This document shows, one piece after another, positions 13,701 through 25,182 of a DNA stretch of 62,525 bases; position 1 is the stretch's first letter; every line of letters starts with the position of its first letter. The stretch is from Hyphochytrium catenoides (Eukaryota; Sar; Hyphochytriomycetes; Hyphochytriales; Hyphochytriaceae), in the NCBI GenBank assembly GCA_900088475.1, contig FLMG01001143.1, positions 13,258 through 75,782 on the forward strand. Reading direction: 5' to 3'. Below the pieces are notes generated by a model. That model searched no databases and was not told where the DNA came from. It was given only the letters and a program-made list of their open reading frames with translations. The position numbers and the translations under genes are program-made.

Positions 13701-14583
13701 CACTAAGCTCAAACGTCTGCCCGGTCAAATCTTTCTGGCCTTCAATAAATAGAAAAGACAGAGTTTCTTTATGTAAGAACTAAAGCTTGCGACGGTCGAA
13801 ATTGTTGGCACCTACCTTCGACCACAAGTTCTCCACCGCCATAAGAAGGATCTCGAGACACATGTAAGTTACCCTCAACGTGTTGAACTGGGAGAAGGGC
13901 AATCGGAACCGAGCAGCAATTACTACTTCAGAGCACCGCTCAAAAAACACCAGCCGAAGGGCCATTACCTTTTAGCAGAGAGCTGGGGCAGGGAGGTTCA
14001 AACACTGTAGCCCCGCAGGTTTCATAGTAAGTTTCCTCGAGGGCCAAACACGTCCTCTTCCCTGCACACCATGCGCAGTTACTGTTTTCCACACAGTCTC
14101 CACAGGACCTTAGGACTTGACATTGAGGCACCACTACGATATCGATTGAGATGTGTCAAACAACCAAGCAGGCGGCTTCCATGGCAACAAAGCGCAGAAG
14201 CTTACCTGGACACAGCACTTCCTCTCCATATAACCACTCTTCGGTAGGGCATCTCGTGCTAGTTTGCGAGGGACCATCCTGGTTTCCCTGAGTGCACTTC
14301 AGCGTAGCCAGACAAAATCCGCAGCCAGGAGTCGAGATACATGGATGACATAGTCCAACGAGATCCCTACGCATGCGTACCAACACAACAGTCAGAGTAT
14401 AACACAACCGTGGGCTAAGTAGTCTACCTACCAGTACCCACTCCCTGACGCTTCAACAGATGTTGAAAGTTGTGAACAGGCATCCTGGGGTGCAGAGGAT
14501 ACTCCTGTCACCCCCAAGGAGGGCAAGAAAGCTGCTAAGAAAAAGAAAAGCGGCAGTCCGGCCAAAGCTCGCATGGCTCTCAT
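1..14583 (-). CDS. Giant secreted PSI-domain / Gly-Ser beta-solenoid protein (3' end outside window)
   Basis: Start ATG at 14583. Exons I read on the minus strand: 14583-14432, 14366-14206, 14133-13969, 13887-13816, 13739-11778, 11709-10558, 10488-9121, 9058-8423 and 8345 to beyond base 1. They join in frame to 4,671 codons with no stop. Exon 1 encodes a clear signal peptide (MRAMRALAG, then LPLFFFLAAFLPSL). Exons 2 and 3 each encode a PSI-like cysteine-rich module (CxxC...GCGFC...C...C and SCGDC...CAWC...C...C). The rest is about 290 coils of roughly 15 residues with the pattern [ILV]x[ILV]xxGxS...SG. The alternating aliphatic residues and Gly-Ser turns suggest a right-handed beta-solenoid that is secreted or cell-wall/surface attached. 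All introns from the second onward are phase 1. The final exon is open for at least 8.3 kb. PSI plus solenoid architecture is seen; function (adhesion, wall or matrix) is inference. Confidence 0.88.
10489..10557 (-). other. In-frame, stop-free 69-bp intron inside the solenoid
   Basis: The minus strand reads CAA G, then GTGAGTTACC at 10557 through TTTGCTAG ending at 10489, then GT GCA ATG. Splicing restores the repeat (KVGQ then GAMGDGG). Unspliced, the 23 codons are open and add an aromatic, cysteine-containing stretch (GELPFYCFGYSLSDG) that breaks the repeat pattern. Its GTGAGT donor, pyrimidine-rich tail and glycine-codon phase match the neighbouring introns. Confidence 0.8.
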
Positions 14584-15664
14584 AAGAGACGCGCAACGAG
14601 CAATCGCCCGATCTGCCGCTAGGTAAGGGCTATCCTTGATCGATGCTAATTGGCAAAAACAACCACAGGCTTAGTCAGGGCAGCAACGCTTTTGAGACAA
14701 ACTGGTAAACTAAGTTCCCAGTGACGCTGGCAGTCAGACCTCAACCTTCACTCACGTCAAAGACAACTCGGCTTGCAGTCAGCGCAAAGACTGATTACTT
14801 TGCGAACTTCTAGTCCTTCAATAAAATTAGCTTTTGCCGCAGTGAATAGTTCCAAGCTTCGGAGTAAACCTCAGCTCGTAAGAAGACAACAGTCCTAGCA
14901 GATTTGCTGAGTGGTGCAGTTCCTGCAGTACTCTTGCCCACAGCGCAGCGCCACAAAGAAAGAACCTCCTGAGGCAGTTCCAGCGATTTGTAGGGCATCA
15001 GAAGATCGAGGACTGGCGCGAAACCCGAGATCCATCACCTCACTCAACTTCAAAAAAAGCAGATCACCTTTTCCCCTAGGGCTGTGGGGCTACGTCTAGC
15101 GTTAGGATGAATGCAGGTGATAAGCTTCCCACTGGGTAGCCGAGGGGTGGGAGGCTGATGTACGTTGAAACGACTACTCTTGGGCCACCTTACTGACAAT
15201 GTTCTTTGGTTCCTCCTGGCCCTGAGAAAAGGGGCCAATGAGCCCTAACTGAAGCTTCCGTAAGCTTTGGGTAGTCTGAGGGGTATGTTTCCCTAGCGTG
15301 AAGTCCATGCTAATGATCTTAGAAATCTCTTCCCACCCACCGTATTACTTGAGATGGGATTGCGATTGAACTCATATAGTTAAACACCTCATGCAAACTA
15401 GTGTTATTCCGGAATAAACTTGTTCGAATTGAGAATCATCAGGATGGATGGGGCCTGAGGATAGCATTCTGCTTCCACATCTGATTCTGAACCATCCTCT
15501 CTCTACCTTCTGCACCATCCCTTCCTTTCCCTTCCTTGACCCTTTTGCCCTTTACCGCCTTTCCGTCCAGATGGCCCTGCCGTAGGGAGGGAAATAGGGG
15601 AGGGAAGGGGGGGGGGTAGAACTTCGTAGTACAGATGCTTGATGTCTCCCTGGTTCAGACCCTT

Positions 15665-15681
15665 CCTCCTCCTCCTCCTCC
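15665..15681. repeat. CCT trinucleotide microsatellite
   Basis: Five or so perfect CCT units, within a longer pyrimidine-rich block that follows a G-rich block. The minus-strand reading gives only a low-complexity arginine-rich frame. Confidence 0.8.
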
Positions 15682-15942
15682 CTTCTCCCCTGTCAAGCTG
15701 TCGAGCTCCTGTTTTCCTCTTCTTTGTCAAGTTTCTTCTAAGATAAGAGGAGCAAGCGAAGGAGGAGGGGAGCAGGGAGAGACAAGAACGACGAGGTTAC
15801 AGTAATATACTGCTTGAGTAATTAAAGTTTATTAGTTGTTGTTCTAACAACTTCCACCACCAGCATGGCATGCAAAAGAAGCACCAGGAAGACAACCCAC
15901 TCAGTATCCGCTAAATAGGGTTAAATCTGAGCGGCCGAAGGC

Positions 15943-15959
15943 GGTGGCGCTGCGCCACC
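15943..15959. repeat. 17-bp GC-rich palindrome
   Basis: GGTGGCGC and GCGCCACC flank a single central T. It could fold as a six-base stem with a five-base loop, or be a symmetric protein-binding site. It lies in otherwise AT-rich intergenic DNA. Confidence 0.6.
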
Positions 15960-16406
15960 CGGGATTTTGTAGAAAGTACAGCCAAGAAGAGGAAAGACCC
16001 AGCGTGGCGATGGAGACCACTCTGTTTCACTCTCTTCTAAGAATGTTGTACGAGTACTGTAGAGAAGAGTAACCTCTCGCTGAGTGACCCCACCGCGGAC
16101 TTATCATCGGACTGACTTAGTCTCTGATAACTCAGTGCTACAATAATCTACACTGGTCTCTACTGTGCTTCCTCAGTTATGTTCTCTATCGTGCGCTACG
16201 GTACCAACTCTAAGTGCTATTGTTGGTTCTCTCCCGAATGCTCCACGGTTGCTTCAGCCTCGCGCTGGTTCTTGCCTAGTAAGACTGAGAGTGGCTCCTT
16301 GTGAGCAACTTCTGATCTCATTAAATATAGAAAGATCTTGTTTGTCTAGTTGCTGAAGAGCGATCGTGTTAGCAACGTTATCGACCGCTGCTAAGGCGGA
16401 CGTGAC

Positions 16407-16619
16407 ATGATACTCGAAGATGATAGAGCGTCTTCTTCATCATCAAGGTGGGACAACGAAGAAGCAGAAGAGAACTTATACAACGTGAGAGACATTTTTC
16501 TAAATAGATGGAGTTCTGAAAAGAACGTGAAGCTTGGGAGGCGCGACCCTTTTTCCTTTAGATTTGCTTCTGGTGCCTCTCAGTCCAACTCTATGGTGCA
16601 GGAGATTGACCTGCATTAA
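16407..16619 (+). CDS. Small acidic ORF, doubtful
   Basis: ATG-initiated 70-codon frame with no intron signals. The product is polar, with a serine run (ASSSSSRW) near the start and acidic residues (DNEEAEEN); no family is recognised. It may be a real small gene, an exon of an unseen gene, or chance. The nearest gene, GMPPA, is on the other strand beyond the assembly gap. Confidence 0.22.
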   Translation: MILEDDRASSSSSRWDNEEAEENLYNVRDIFLNRWSSEKNVKLGRRDPFSFRFASGASQSNSMVQEIDLH

Positions 16620-16943
16620 ACGAAGACCTTTTTAAAAAGACACAGACCATTATGGCTGTAAACAATTACTAATGATGGTGCTTTACATCGGTTGGGAATG
16701 GCGAGGAGGAATAGGAGAAGACATCCGTTTGTCCATTTTTTTTTAAAACAATTATGAGGAGTACCACCAGATATATAACAACCCAAAAGGGCCAAAGCAG
16801 TGGGAAACTTGCTAATTGGATAATACTATAGTGAAAGGGAGGTCCAAGACAACGACTCAATCAAAGCCCACAGACATTATGCCTCCTCCTTGTTTTCCTT
16901 GAATGGCATGCGAACGCAACCAATGCCCGCTTCCTATGGAATA

Positions 16944-17015
16944 NNNNNNNNNNNNNNNNNNNNNNNNNNNNNNNNNNNNNNNNNNNNNNNNNNNNNNNNN
17001 NNNNNNNNNNNNNNN
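16944..17015. other. Assembly gap (72 N)
   Basis: Run of 72 unknown bases directly abutting the GMPPA stop codon, so the 3' UTR and polyadenylation region of that gene is missing. The gap length may be an estimate by the assembler. Confidence 0.99.
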
Positions 17016-18804
17016 CTACAGCAAAATCTCGTTGTGGTAGCTCTGGGACAGTACTTTGTGTGGAAGAACGATACAGTTGCGAATGATGATCTCTGATCGG
17101 GCTTTCACAGATACGCCTGAGCGGTGGGTGTGGGGGCCGAATCCTAGTACGTTAGGGATAGAGTCCAAAGATCTATGAAGACAGCGACTCTTACCGAATA
17201 TCGTTATATCCCGCGGGACATTCAAGCCTCTCTCTAACTGTTTTGCCTTGCCTGGGGGCTGACCTTCAATTCTGGTCCACTGTCCAATGGTAGAGTTCCA
17301 ACCAATGATGCTAAACATGATGCAAGCCCTGTCCTTTATGATTGTTCCTTCGAGTATGATGGCATGGGCAATCCGAACACCTGCGCCAATCTGGCACCCG
17401 GCTCCTATTGTAACATTGGGACCTAATTTGGCTGATGCATGCACCTTTAAGGGGAAGATGTTAACAACCAAAAATAGCAGCACTCCATTTTAGGGTTAGT
17501 ACCTGGCAGGACGGATCAATTATTACGTTTCCCTCTATTGTGGGCATCAGCTTGCCACCATTGCTTGCGAGAAAAGTTGGGTCGGTCAACCGATAACGTT
17601 GCATGTAGAGCTCTGAACAGATAAGGGCCGCCCCAGGTGTCCTTATCTGCATCCATATATCGCCAGTTTCATAGAGGAAGACCTTGCCCTGCCCTGCAAG
17701 CGGCATCAAAATATCTTGCTCCATCTGTAGCTTGTCGCTGCTTTGACTCTCCTGCTAAGCAGTTAGTATAACGAGTAAAATGGTAGTCCAGCCATTTGGA
17801 CTTACTTTGTAAAAGGACGCCACATCATCAGAGACCGTCAATTCCTGGTCGGATTTTAGCTTTTGCATTGCTGCCTTGTCACCCACTTCAGTTATGACAT
17901 CCATTATTTCGCTTGAGAAGACGTAGACTCCGCAGTTTATAGTGTCACTCACAAAGCTATAGCCCAACAATCTGATCAGCAATCAGCGGAACGCGACGTA
18001 AGGCATTACTCTTACTGACGTTTCAGGTTTCTCGGCCCAGTGTAACACTTCTCTTGTCTTCGAGTGTGCAACTATGCACCCATAATTGCTAAGCTCCTCG
18101 GCCAGTACCTAGTTCCAACATTAAGACATACTGCATATACCTTCACTAGAGACTAAAAGCTAGGAGAGAGCTTACCCTTTTACCAAGTAGTGTTGCTAGC
18201 TGTCCATGTTTAATATGAAACTGAATCATTTCAGAGAGAGGAAACGTGGAGCAGATGTCGTGATGCATGACCACAACGTGTGTAGGCTCTCCTGGGGGGA
18301 AAAACAGTCAGAGGTAAAGCATCACGCATCGTGTACGGTCCTAGGCTAACCTTTCAAGATCTCGGCCTTAAACATGCGGATACCTCCAGCGGTTCCGGAG
18401 GGTTGAGTTTCTCTCATGTATCTTTGTGATATGGGTGATGTTGAAAAATAGCATGTCGAGTCAGGCAAGCTGGAATGGAATCGAAGCGGCTAATAGTCCT
18501 TACCTACCTGATAGATACAAGGAGTTCTCTCTCCACCTTGGCAAAAAAGCGTGAGAAAAGGCCTTCGTCGTAGTGTCCAATCATAATGATCTCGTGCAGA
18601 CTCTTAAGCTTGCTACATGCTTTGACATGATGGTAAAGAATCTCCCTTCCTGCCACTAGGAGAAAACTCGGTTAGATTTAGTTATGGTGCTGTATAAGCA
18701 GGTCCGGCACCTGGAAATAGTGGCTTCGGAAGGTCTAGAGAGAGAGGTCGAAAGGCCGTCGTACTATTAGAACCGCCAATAAGAATCACCGCCGTCACCT
18801 TCAT
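17016..18804 (-). CDS. GMPPA: Mannose-1-phosphate guanylyltransferase, alpha (regulatory) subunit
   Basis: Nine exons join in frame to 422 residues, close to the human length of about 420: 18804-18711, 18655-18508, 18421-18351, 18291-18176, 18108-18020, 17956-17806, 17751-17503, 17444-17195, 17116-17016. The N-terminal nucleotidyltransferase fold starts MKVTAVILIGG and continues to PLSLDLPKPLFPVAGR; the family landmarks NYGCIV, EKP and INCG follow. The C-terminal half is a left-handed beta-helix (LGPNVTIGAGC, then SIIGWNSTIGQW) ending IVLPHKVLSQSYHNEILL. In animals GMPPA binds GDP-mannose and damps the catalytic GMPPB subunit, which supplies sugar donor for glycosylation in the cytosol. The signature loop reads GGSNSTTAFRP where active pyrophosphorylases have GGxGTRLRP, fitting a regulatory role (inference). 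The stop TAG touches the N gap. Confidence 0.93.
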
Positions 18805-19559
18805 CTCTCCAATGTGTAGGAAAGCCAAGCCAATGAGATGGCTCTATTAATGAGGTGTTAACGGCGTGGACCTTTCTTGATGTGGGTAGAGAGAGAGAGA
18901 GTAGCTGTACTCAGTTGATGCCACTTATTAACGTTATGAAGTTAGCTGCACGAAGGGTTCTGATAATCTCTCTCAAGCTCTGCAGAACCGCTATGAAGCG
19001 TGAAGAGGAGAAAGGAGAAAGCAGAAGCTGTCGCCCCCGACCATGTCTTACGACTACTTTGACCTTCGCGCGTCAAGTAATTCGGCAGATAATCGTACAG
19101 TAGTACTTGCAATTGACAAGGCAAGCTTAAAGAGTCGCTAACGTGCAGTGTCGAGGCTGTGTGCAGTGAGCAGTGGGATCTAGAGAAAAGGCCTGAATTT
19201 CAAGTTCTAGGATGCTCTAGGTCTGGGATGATTTACTCATCTCTCGGCTCTGCCAGGCAAGGGTGCAACTCATCAGCCGCTGGCTCCAGTAGACTGTTAA
19301 TTCGCGGCTTGCTTCACAGCGCGAGATTGCTCCTCTCTCTCTGTCGGTGCACCGAGAAAGATGGGTTATATAGCTCTCCTCTCATCAGGATTTTCTTCGG
19401 ACAAGACTGAAGATTGAGCCTTCTGATGGAGGTAAGCCTCTGTGTCCTTGAAACTCCAGCATCTCTCAGGTTATCTAAAGTTTACCTGCCTTCATTCCGA
19501 TTCAGCAGCTGGGAGGGCCCTAAAGGGAGCTTAGCTAAGCGTAACGTTCGTGGAACGAG
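18805..19559. promoter_or_regulatory. Divergent intergenic region between GMPPA and Raptor
   Basis: About 755 bp separating the GMPPA start (minus) from the Raptor start (plus), so it should hold both promoters. It contains a short GA run near 18889-18900 and CT-rich stretches near 19328-19342. I see no convincing gene; the open frames are short and unrelated to known families. Confidence 0.5.
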
Positions 19560-22500
19560 ATGGCTGAAACCTCAGGCAGTTCTGGCAAGGATAGCTTGAA
19601 CCCCAAGCTCTACCTTAATGAGGAGAGGCATTACAGGTCCTAACTCCTTAGTGTTCGCTTATCTTTATAACCGTGTCTGATTATCTCAACCTACAGCCCC
19701 TTCCTCTGGAAAAGCCAAAAGGACGGTAATGGGGTTGACACCCAAGAGGAGCAGCATCATGCCCAGCGGGATGTCATACAATGGCGAATACGCGAGAAAA
19801 TGAAGACGGTAAGGCGCTTGGCGGCACTTCCTGGATCTCCGTTCGCATTAGCTAACTGTTGATCACTCTATTGGGGTAGGTTTGCGTCGGGTTGGTTGTT
19901 TGCTTGAATATCGGTACAGATCCTCCGGATGTCGTGAAAATGTCTCCTTGTGCCAGAAAGGAGTGCTGGATAGATCCCTTTGGAATGCCACCGCAGAAGG
20001 CTCTTGAGACAATTGGTCGACAGCTCCAAGCTCAGTATGAGAGGTGGCAGCACAGGGCAAAATACCGGGCCCGACTGGACCCTACGGTGGACGATGTGAA
20101 GAAGCTCTGCCAGTCAATGCGGAAGCAAGCTAGAGACGACAGAGTTCTTTTGCATTACAATGGTGAGGTGGCCCCTTTGTAACCTCATTGCCGTCTATGC
20201 TAAGAAGCTCATCAATTAGGGCATGGTGTCCCCCGTCCAACCCCTAATGGAGAGATTTGGGTTTTCAACTCCAACTATACGCAGTATATTCCGCTCTCCA
20301 TTTATGATCTTCAAGCTTGGACAGGCAACCCTGCCATCTATGTCCTGGACTGCTCTGCAGCTGGGATCCTTCTGCAGCACTTTGGACAAGCTACGGGTGT
20401 CGGGATTGCAGCTGAGAACACTTTGGTGTGATGCTCTAAATCGTCCATAACATTGATTCATCTTTGACCTTGGCGTTTCCTTTTGTAGAACCAAGGAGCC
20501 TCACCCATTGTAATGGCTGCATGTGAAGCCAACGAGCTATTACCTCAAAATCCAGAGTTCCCTGCTGACCTGTTCACAGCTTGCTTAACTACCCCCATCA
20601 CTGTAGCACTCAAATGGTTCGTCAGTCAAAATAAGATTTCAATGGGCTGCCTACAGCCAGGCTTCGTTGAAAGGTCAGAAATAAGCCAGTCTCCGCTCTC
20701 ACTCATAGATCTATACTTATGACGGTGCCTCTCTCTTCTATGCGTTCAGGATCCCGGGAAAACTAACGGATCGCAAGACACCTCTAGGCGAACTAAACTG
20801 GATATTCACGGCAATCACAGACACAATAGCTTGGAATGTGCTTCCTCGGGACCTTTTTCAAAAACTCTTCCGACAGGATTTGTTGGTGGCAAGCCTCTTC
20901 CGAAACTTTCTTCTAGCTGAACGGATAATGCGATCTGCTAAATGCTCTCCTTGCTCTTTGCCCAAGCTCCCTCCAACCCACAATCATCACCTTTGGGAGG
21001 TATGTTCCCCTAGGACCGTTGTCCTTGCGATGATCCACTTGCGGTGCTCATGACTGAAAGCTTTTCGTGCAGGCTTGGGATCTAGCAGCAGAAGTTAGCT
21101 TATCCCAACTTGCGAAGAGTATGACACCATCGCCCGTTGTAGATGTCCAGCCCTCCCATTTTTTTGCTGAGCAGCTGACGGCTTTTGAGGTGTGGCTAGA
21201 TTTTGGGCAGGAAGGCAGGCACCCGCCAGAACAGCTGCCAATCGTACTTCAGGTTTGTCTTTTGGAGACTGGCGGGTTAGCTGTACCTGACTTGCTAAAT
21301 GCAGGTCCTTCTTAGCCAAGTACATCGCTTACGTGCATTGATCCTCCTTCGAAGATTCCTCGATTTAGGTAACATCACCCTCTGAAGATACTTGGGCTTG
21401 GCTTATACTATTCTCTCCATCATGAAACAGGGCCCTGGGCAGTTAATGCCGCCCTCTCGGTTGGAATCTTCCCTTACGTCTTGAAATTATTGCAGAGCCC
21501 TGCCCCGGAACTGCGGCAGGTAATGAACCTAACGTTCCCAAACCCAGCACCTAGGATTTTTAAGGTCTATGTTAGGTGTTGGTCTACGTATGGGCAAGAA
21601 TACTTGCGGTGGATAGGACTTGCCAAGTAGATCTCGTCAAGGATAAGGGCCACGTATACTTCATCGAACACATTACAGAAGTAGCAAACAGAGCACCTAA
21701 TAACCTTCCGCCTGCGGAGTTAGCTGAGCAAAAGGTTAGTCTCGTCGTGTTGTTACTGGCTAGAATGCTTACAGCTGATCCCATGTTGTCCGCACAGATG
21801 ATGGCGATGTTCGTTCTCACACAGATTTGCGACAAGTATCCCTTAGGCCAGCTGGCTTGTCTAGATGAATCGTTACACCTAGTCTGCAAAAGTCACTTAA
21901 GTAATTATCACTTGCTCTTTATTAGGCTATTGAGATCTTCTAATTATCGACCTCTGATAGGGCATCCCATGCCTCAGCTGAGACTGTGGAGTTGCTATTG
22001 TCTAGCAAAGTTGTGGGAAAATTTTGAAGATGCCAAACGAATCTCGGAACGAGGAGGTGTTTTGGAGATCTTAGTGGCTACCCTCGGGGATGAGGTAATG
22101 TGTTCTCCAACTATGCTCGTCCGATGGCTCATGTGCGGTCAATTAGGTCCCTGAGTGTAGAGCAGCTGCAGCCTACGCGTTCGGTGAATTCCTGCGCTTC
22201 GATGACAGCACCTACGGATCTGTTCCTCACCCCTATGAAGGTCTCTTCACACAAGACCCATGAACTTTTGTGCGATGCGTCTGTGTACTTACTTGCAGTT
22301 TCTTTGTAGGCGAGTATGCCACCCGTAGGAGAGGCATTGATCTATCTATTGGTATGGAACTGAGTTGGGCATGTGGAGACGGTAGTCTACTTGTCCGGCA
22401 TTCAGCTGTACTGGCTTTGGCCCTTTTGATCTTGCACCCTGTCCATCGAGACACTTTCGTAGCTGCTGCAACGGAATACGTGGACCATTCCCGAAAGCTG

Positions 22501-25045
22501 AGTACCGATAGAGAAAAGGTGAGGCGCAAGTCGCCAAATTATACGCGCAAACTCAAATCTTTCATTCGCAGATAATGGACATGGGACGCAAGCAAAAACT
22601 AGAAACATTACGGAAAAATGAGCCAAACCTCACTGAAACGCCGGGACTGTCTAGTGCAGGACAAAATAGAGGTATGCTTATTCCCTTCGTTCGAGATATC
22701 TGTGCTCAACTTATTCTGCAGTAGATGTCGAAGAAGCGTTGAGCGCATCGCCGAAGCAAGCTATCCCGCAAGAGCCCGAAAAGGAGTATGGCAGTATTTG
22801 GTCTAATTTGAAGGAGGTCCAGGCGAAGGACCCCATGCCTGTAGTTGCGATTGCAGCTAGCGAACTATTGTCACGTCTGAGTGCTACAATCCCTTTGGTA
22901 AGTAGAGAGTCCGGTTCAGTAGAGAGGCTATTGAACGTTAAGTGGCATGCACCTTTCCACAAAGTAGCGGCCCCGAAAGGAAACCGAGAATTCAGTTTCA
23001 ACCAGGCGCAGCAGCTCCTCAGCATCCATGGACGCCAGCCGGGAGGTTGATGGGCCCAATGCCGTGTTACCTGGAGTTTCTCAATCCTTAGATAAGCCAA
23101 GTGCTACAGATGGCAAGAGCAGAACTCAAGACGATCATAAGGATCTTCTAGCTCTACTTTCAAAGAGCAATCCTCAGCAACCCCCAGCAGAAGCGCTAGA
23201 AAACCGCCCGGCTAGTGGAGCAGTCTTACGATATGGAGCACGGTCACTAGATTTGCCCTTAGCTCTGAAATCTAACCTCTTCGCGTGGAGTCGCATGAAG
23301 TTTTCCATACCGAAGTTTGACGGTGTTGAGGTACGCTCAACATATCGCCGTGTCAGAAGGCCTGCCATAATAGATAAATTTTTAGGTCGTTGAAGATCCA
23401 CTGAGCAACGTAGGCGCCGCCCGGGCATGCCGTTTGCGCCGCAATGCACGTGTGTTACGGGAGGCGGAATCTCTATTGGGTGCCAACAAAAAACGGGAAC
23501 GGTCTGGAACGAGTATTGGAGCGATATCTCCAACCTCTGGGTCATCAGGGCCAGGTACTGCTCAGCATTTTCTAGATCCTGTTAACTATTTAGTGGCCAT
23601 TGGTTTTATGTGACTCACCAGCCGCATCGTCTTGCTAACTCTAGGTGTCTCAAGAACTTTTGGATCTAGAAAGCAGTTCAAGCTGGAGCAGTCTGTCATA
23701 ATAGAGAATGACTCGCAGATGACGTCCTTGCTATTGTTCCATCCGTTTGAGAGCATGCTAGTTGTAGCAGACGAAAAGGACTCGCTGACTGTATGGAACT
23801 TCGAAGACGGAGAGCAGCTCATAAAGTTTTCTAACAAAAATTCAGTCAGGTACCCTCCCTTACTTTGTGGCCCCGAAGTGCGTCTCCCTTATGCCAGTGT
23901 CGCAGATCACGTCTAACTTCCTTACAATGGATGAATGGGAACGAGGAGTCGTTGTTGCTTGCCGGCTCTGATGATGGTGTTGTCCGATGTTGGCATGGTT
24001 TGCATGACATAAGGATATCCAAGCCTCCTTCTCTGCTGACAGCGTTCAACGCTGTTCCGGATCTAGAGCCAGGTAAGTGTCTGCATGCGGCGTTGTTTTA
24101 TATGTTTTGTAAGCCTCTTGACTTGGTGTGGTTGGATAGGTACCCGAGGATCAGGGTTAGTAGCAAAATGGCAGCAGCAAGTTGGGCTGCTCTATGCAGG
24201 TGGCAATTCAACCCATCTTCGAGTCTGGGACCTTAGTAGCGAGAAACTAGCTGTTGCCGGTAAGACATAGAAAGCAAGTGCTGTGACACGAGGGTTAATC
24301 TATGCAACTTCTCCCGCCAGTGCCCACCGGACTTAAGACATGTGTGACTGCACTAACGGCAGACGACAGTCAGGAGGGGTTGATAGTCGCAGGCAGTGGT
24401 GACGGATCTATCCGGCTTTATGACCGACGAATACCTCCGGAAGGCTCGCTTGTGTGCTCACTCAACGAGCATCGGGCATGGGTGGTAAACACCCATATAA
24501 CACCTGGTGGGTCCTGTACTGGTGTAGGTGATCCCCTGACCTCAGGCGTGGCTTTAAACATAAGCGCTTATACTTAGGAACAACGGAGCTTTTATCTGGT
24601 TGTGTGACTGGGGAGATCAAGTTCTGGGATCTCCGGGTATTGGGCTCATCCATCAAGACAGTAGAGGCACACCGTTCACCTATGACGGCGATGGCTGTGC
24701 ATAACTATGCACCTGTGATTGCTAGGTAACAGTAAGCGCTCCAAACTTCTCTCGCCAACAAACTAACAACCATCGGTCCTACCAGTGGCTCACACAACCA
24801 GTTCATAAAAATATTTAATATGGATGGCGATACGTTGGGTATGATTCGCTATCACGAGGGTTTCTTGGGTCAGGTGAGGGCTTGATGTTGTTACTTCACC
24901 AGCAGCAGTTTGAGTAACATCGTGGCCTCTCTAATTACAGCGTATTGGACCGGTCTCATGCCTTGCCTTTCATCCCCACAAGCTCTACCTCGCGGCAGGA
25001 GCGACTGACTCGATTGTTTCTGTTTACTCTCACCATGAGAGATAA
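19560..25045 (+). CDS. RPTOR: Raptor, regulatory-associated protein of TOR (TORC1 scaffold)
   Basis: Roughly twenty exons. Early exons: 19560-19636, 19697-19808, 19880-20162, 20220-20425, 20489-20673, 20750-20999, 21073-21252. The conserved N-terminal caspase-like domain is intact ([76 protein letters not shown]). The armadillo region follows ([58 protein letters not shown]). A linker then leads to a C-terminal seven-bladed WD40 propeller ([29 protein letters not shown]) ending VYSHHER. Raptor recruits substrates to TOR kinase in TORC1, controlling growth in response to nutrients. The His and Cys at the pseudo-protease dyad positions are both present. The start ATG at 19560 is the first that joins in frame. 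Confidence 0.96.
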
Positions 25046-25182
25046 GAGGAAAATGGCGAACCCCACGAGGAATTTTTTGACTTAACCTTATTTGGTGTCT
25101 TTTATAAATAACTATTTATCTAAATTCTGTCTCATGTCCAGTGAGCTCGTACTCATAGAAGAGCATCATCCATTCAGTGATG

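Larger units (their letters stand above)
14584..16406. other. Non-coding stretch upstream of the giant gene
   Basis: About 1.8 kb in which I find no convincing gene. It should contain the promoter and 5' UTR of the giant gene. It also holds a purine/pyrimidine-biased block near 15590-15690 (a run of ten G and a CCT run), a short stem-loop near 15832-15850 and a GC-rich palindrome at 15943-15959. The open frames here are short and low in complexity. Confidence 0.5.

Noticed and set aside
132-13783. Dozens of proline-rich plus-strand reading frames across the first 13.8 kb
   Set aside because: They are the exact complement of the Gly/Ser repeat codons (GGN and TCN read backwards as CCN and GAN). 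They shift frame constantly and lack splice logic, while the minus strand gives a signal peptide, PSI modules and clean junctions.
15837-16373. Solo LTR of a retrotransposon (TGTT start, TAGCA end)
   Set aside because: The flanks show no target-site duplication and no second copy is in the window.
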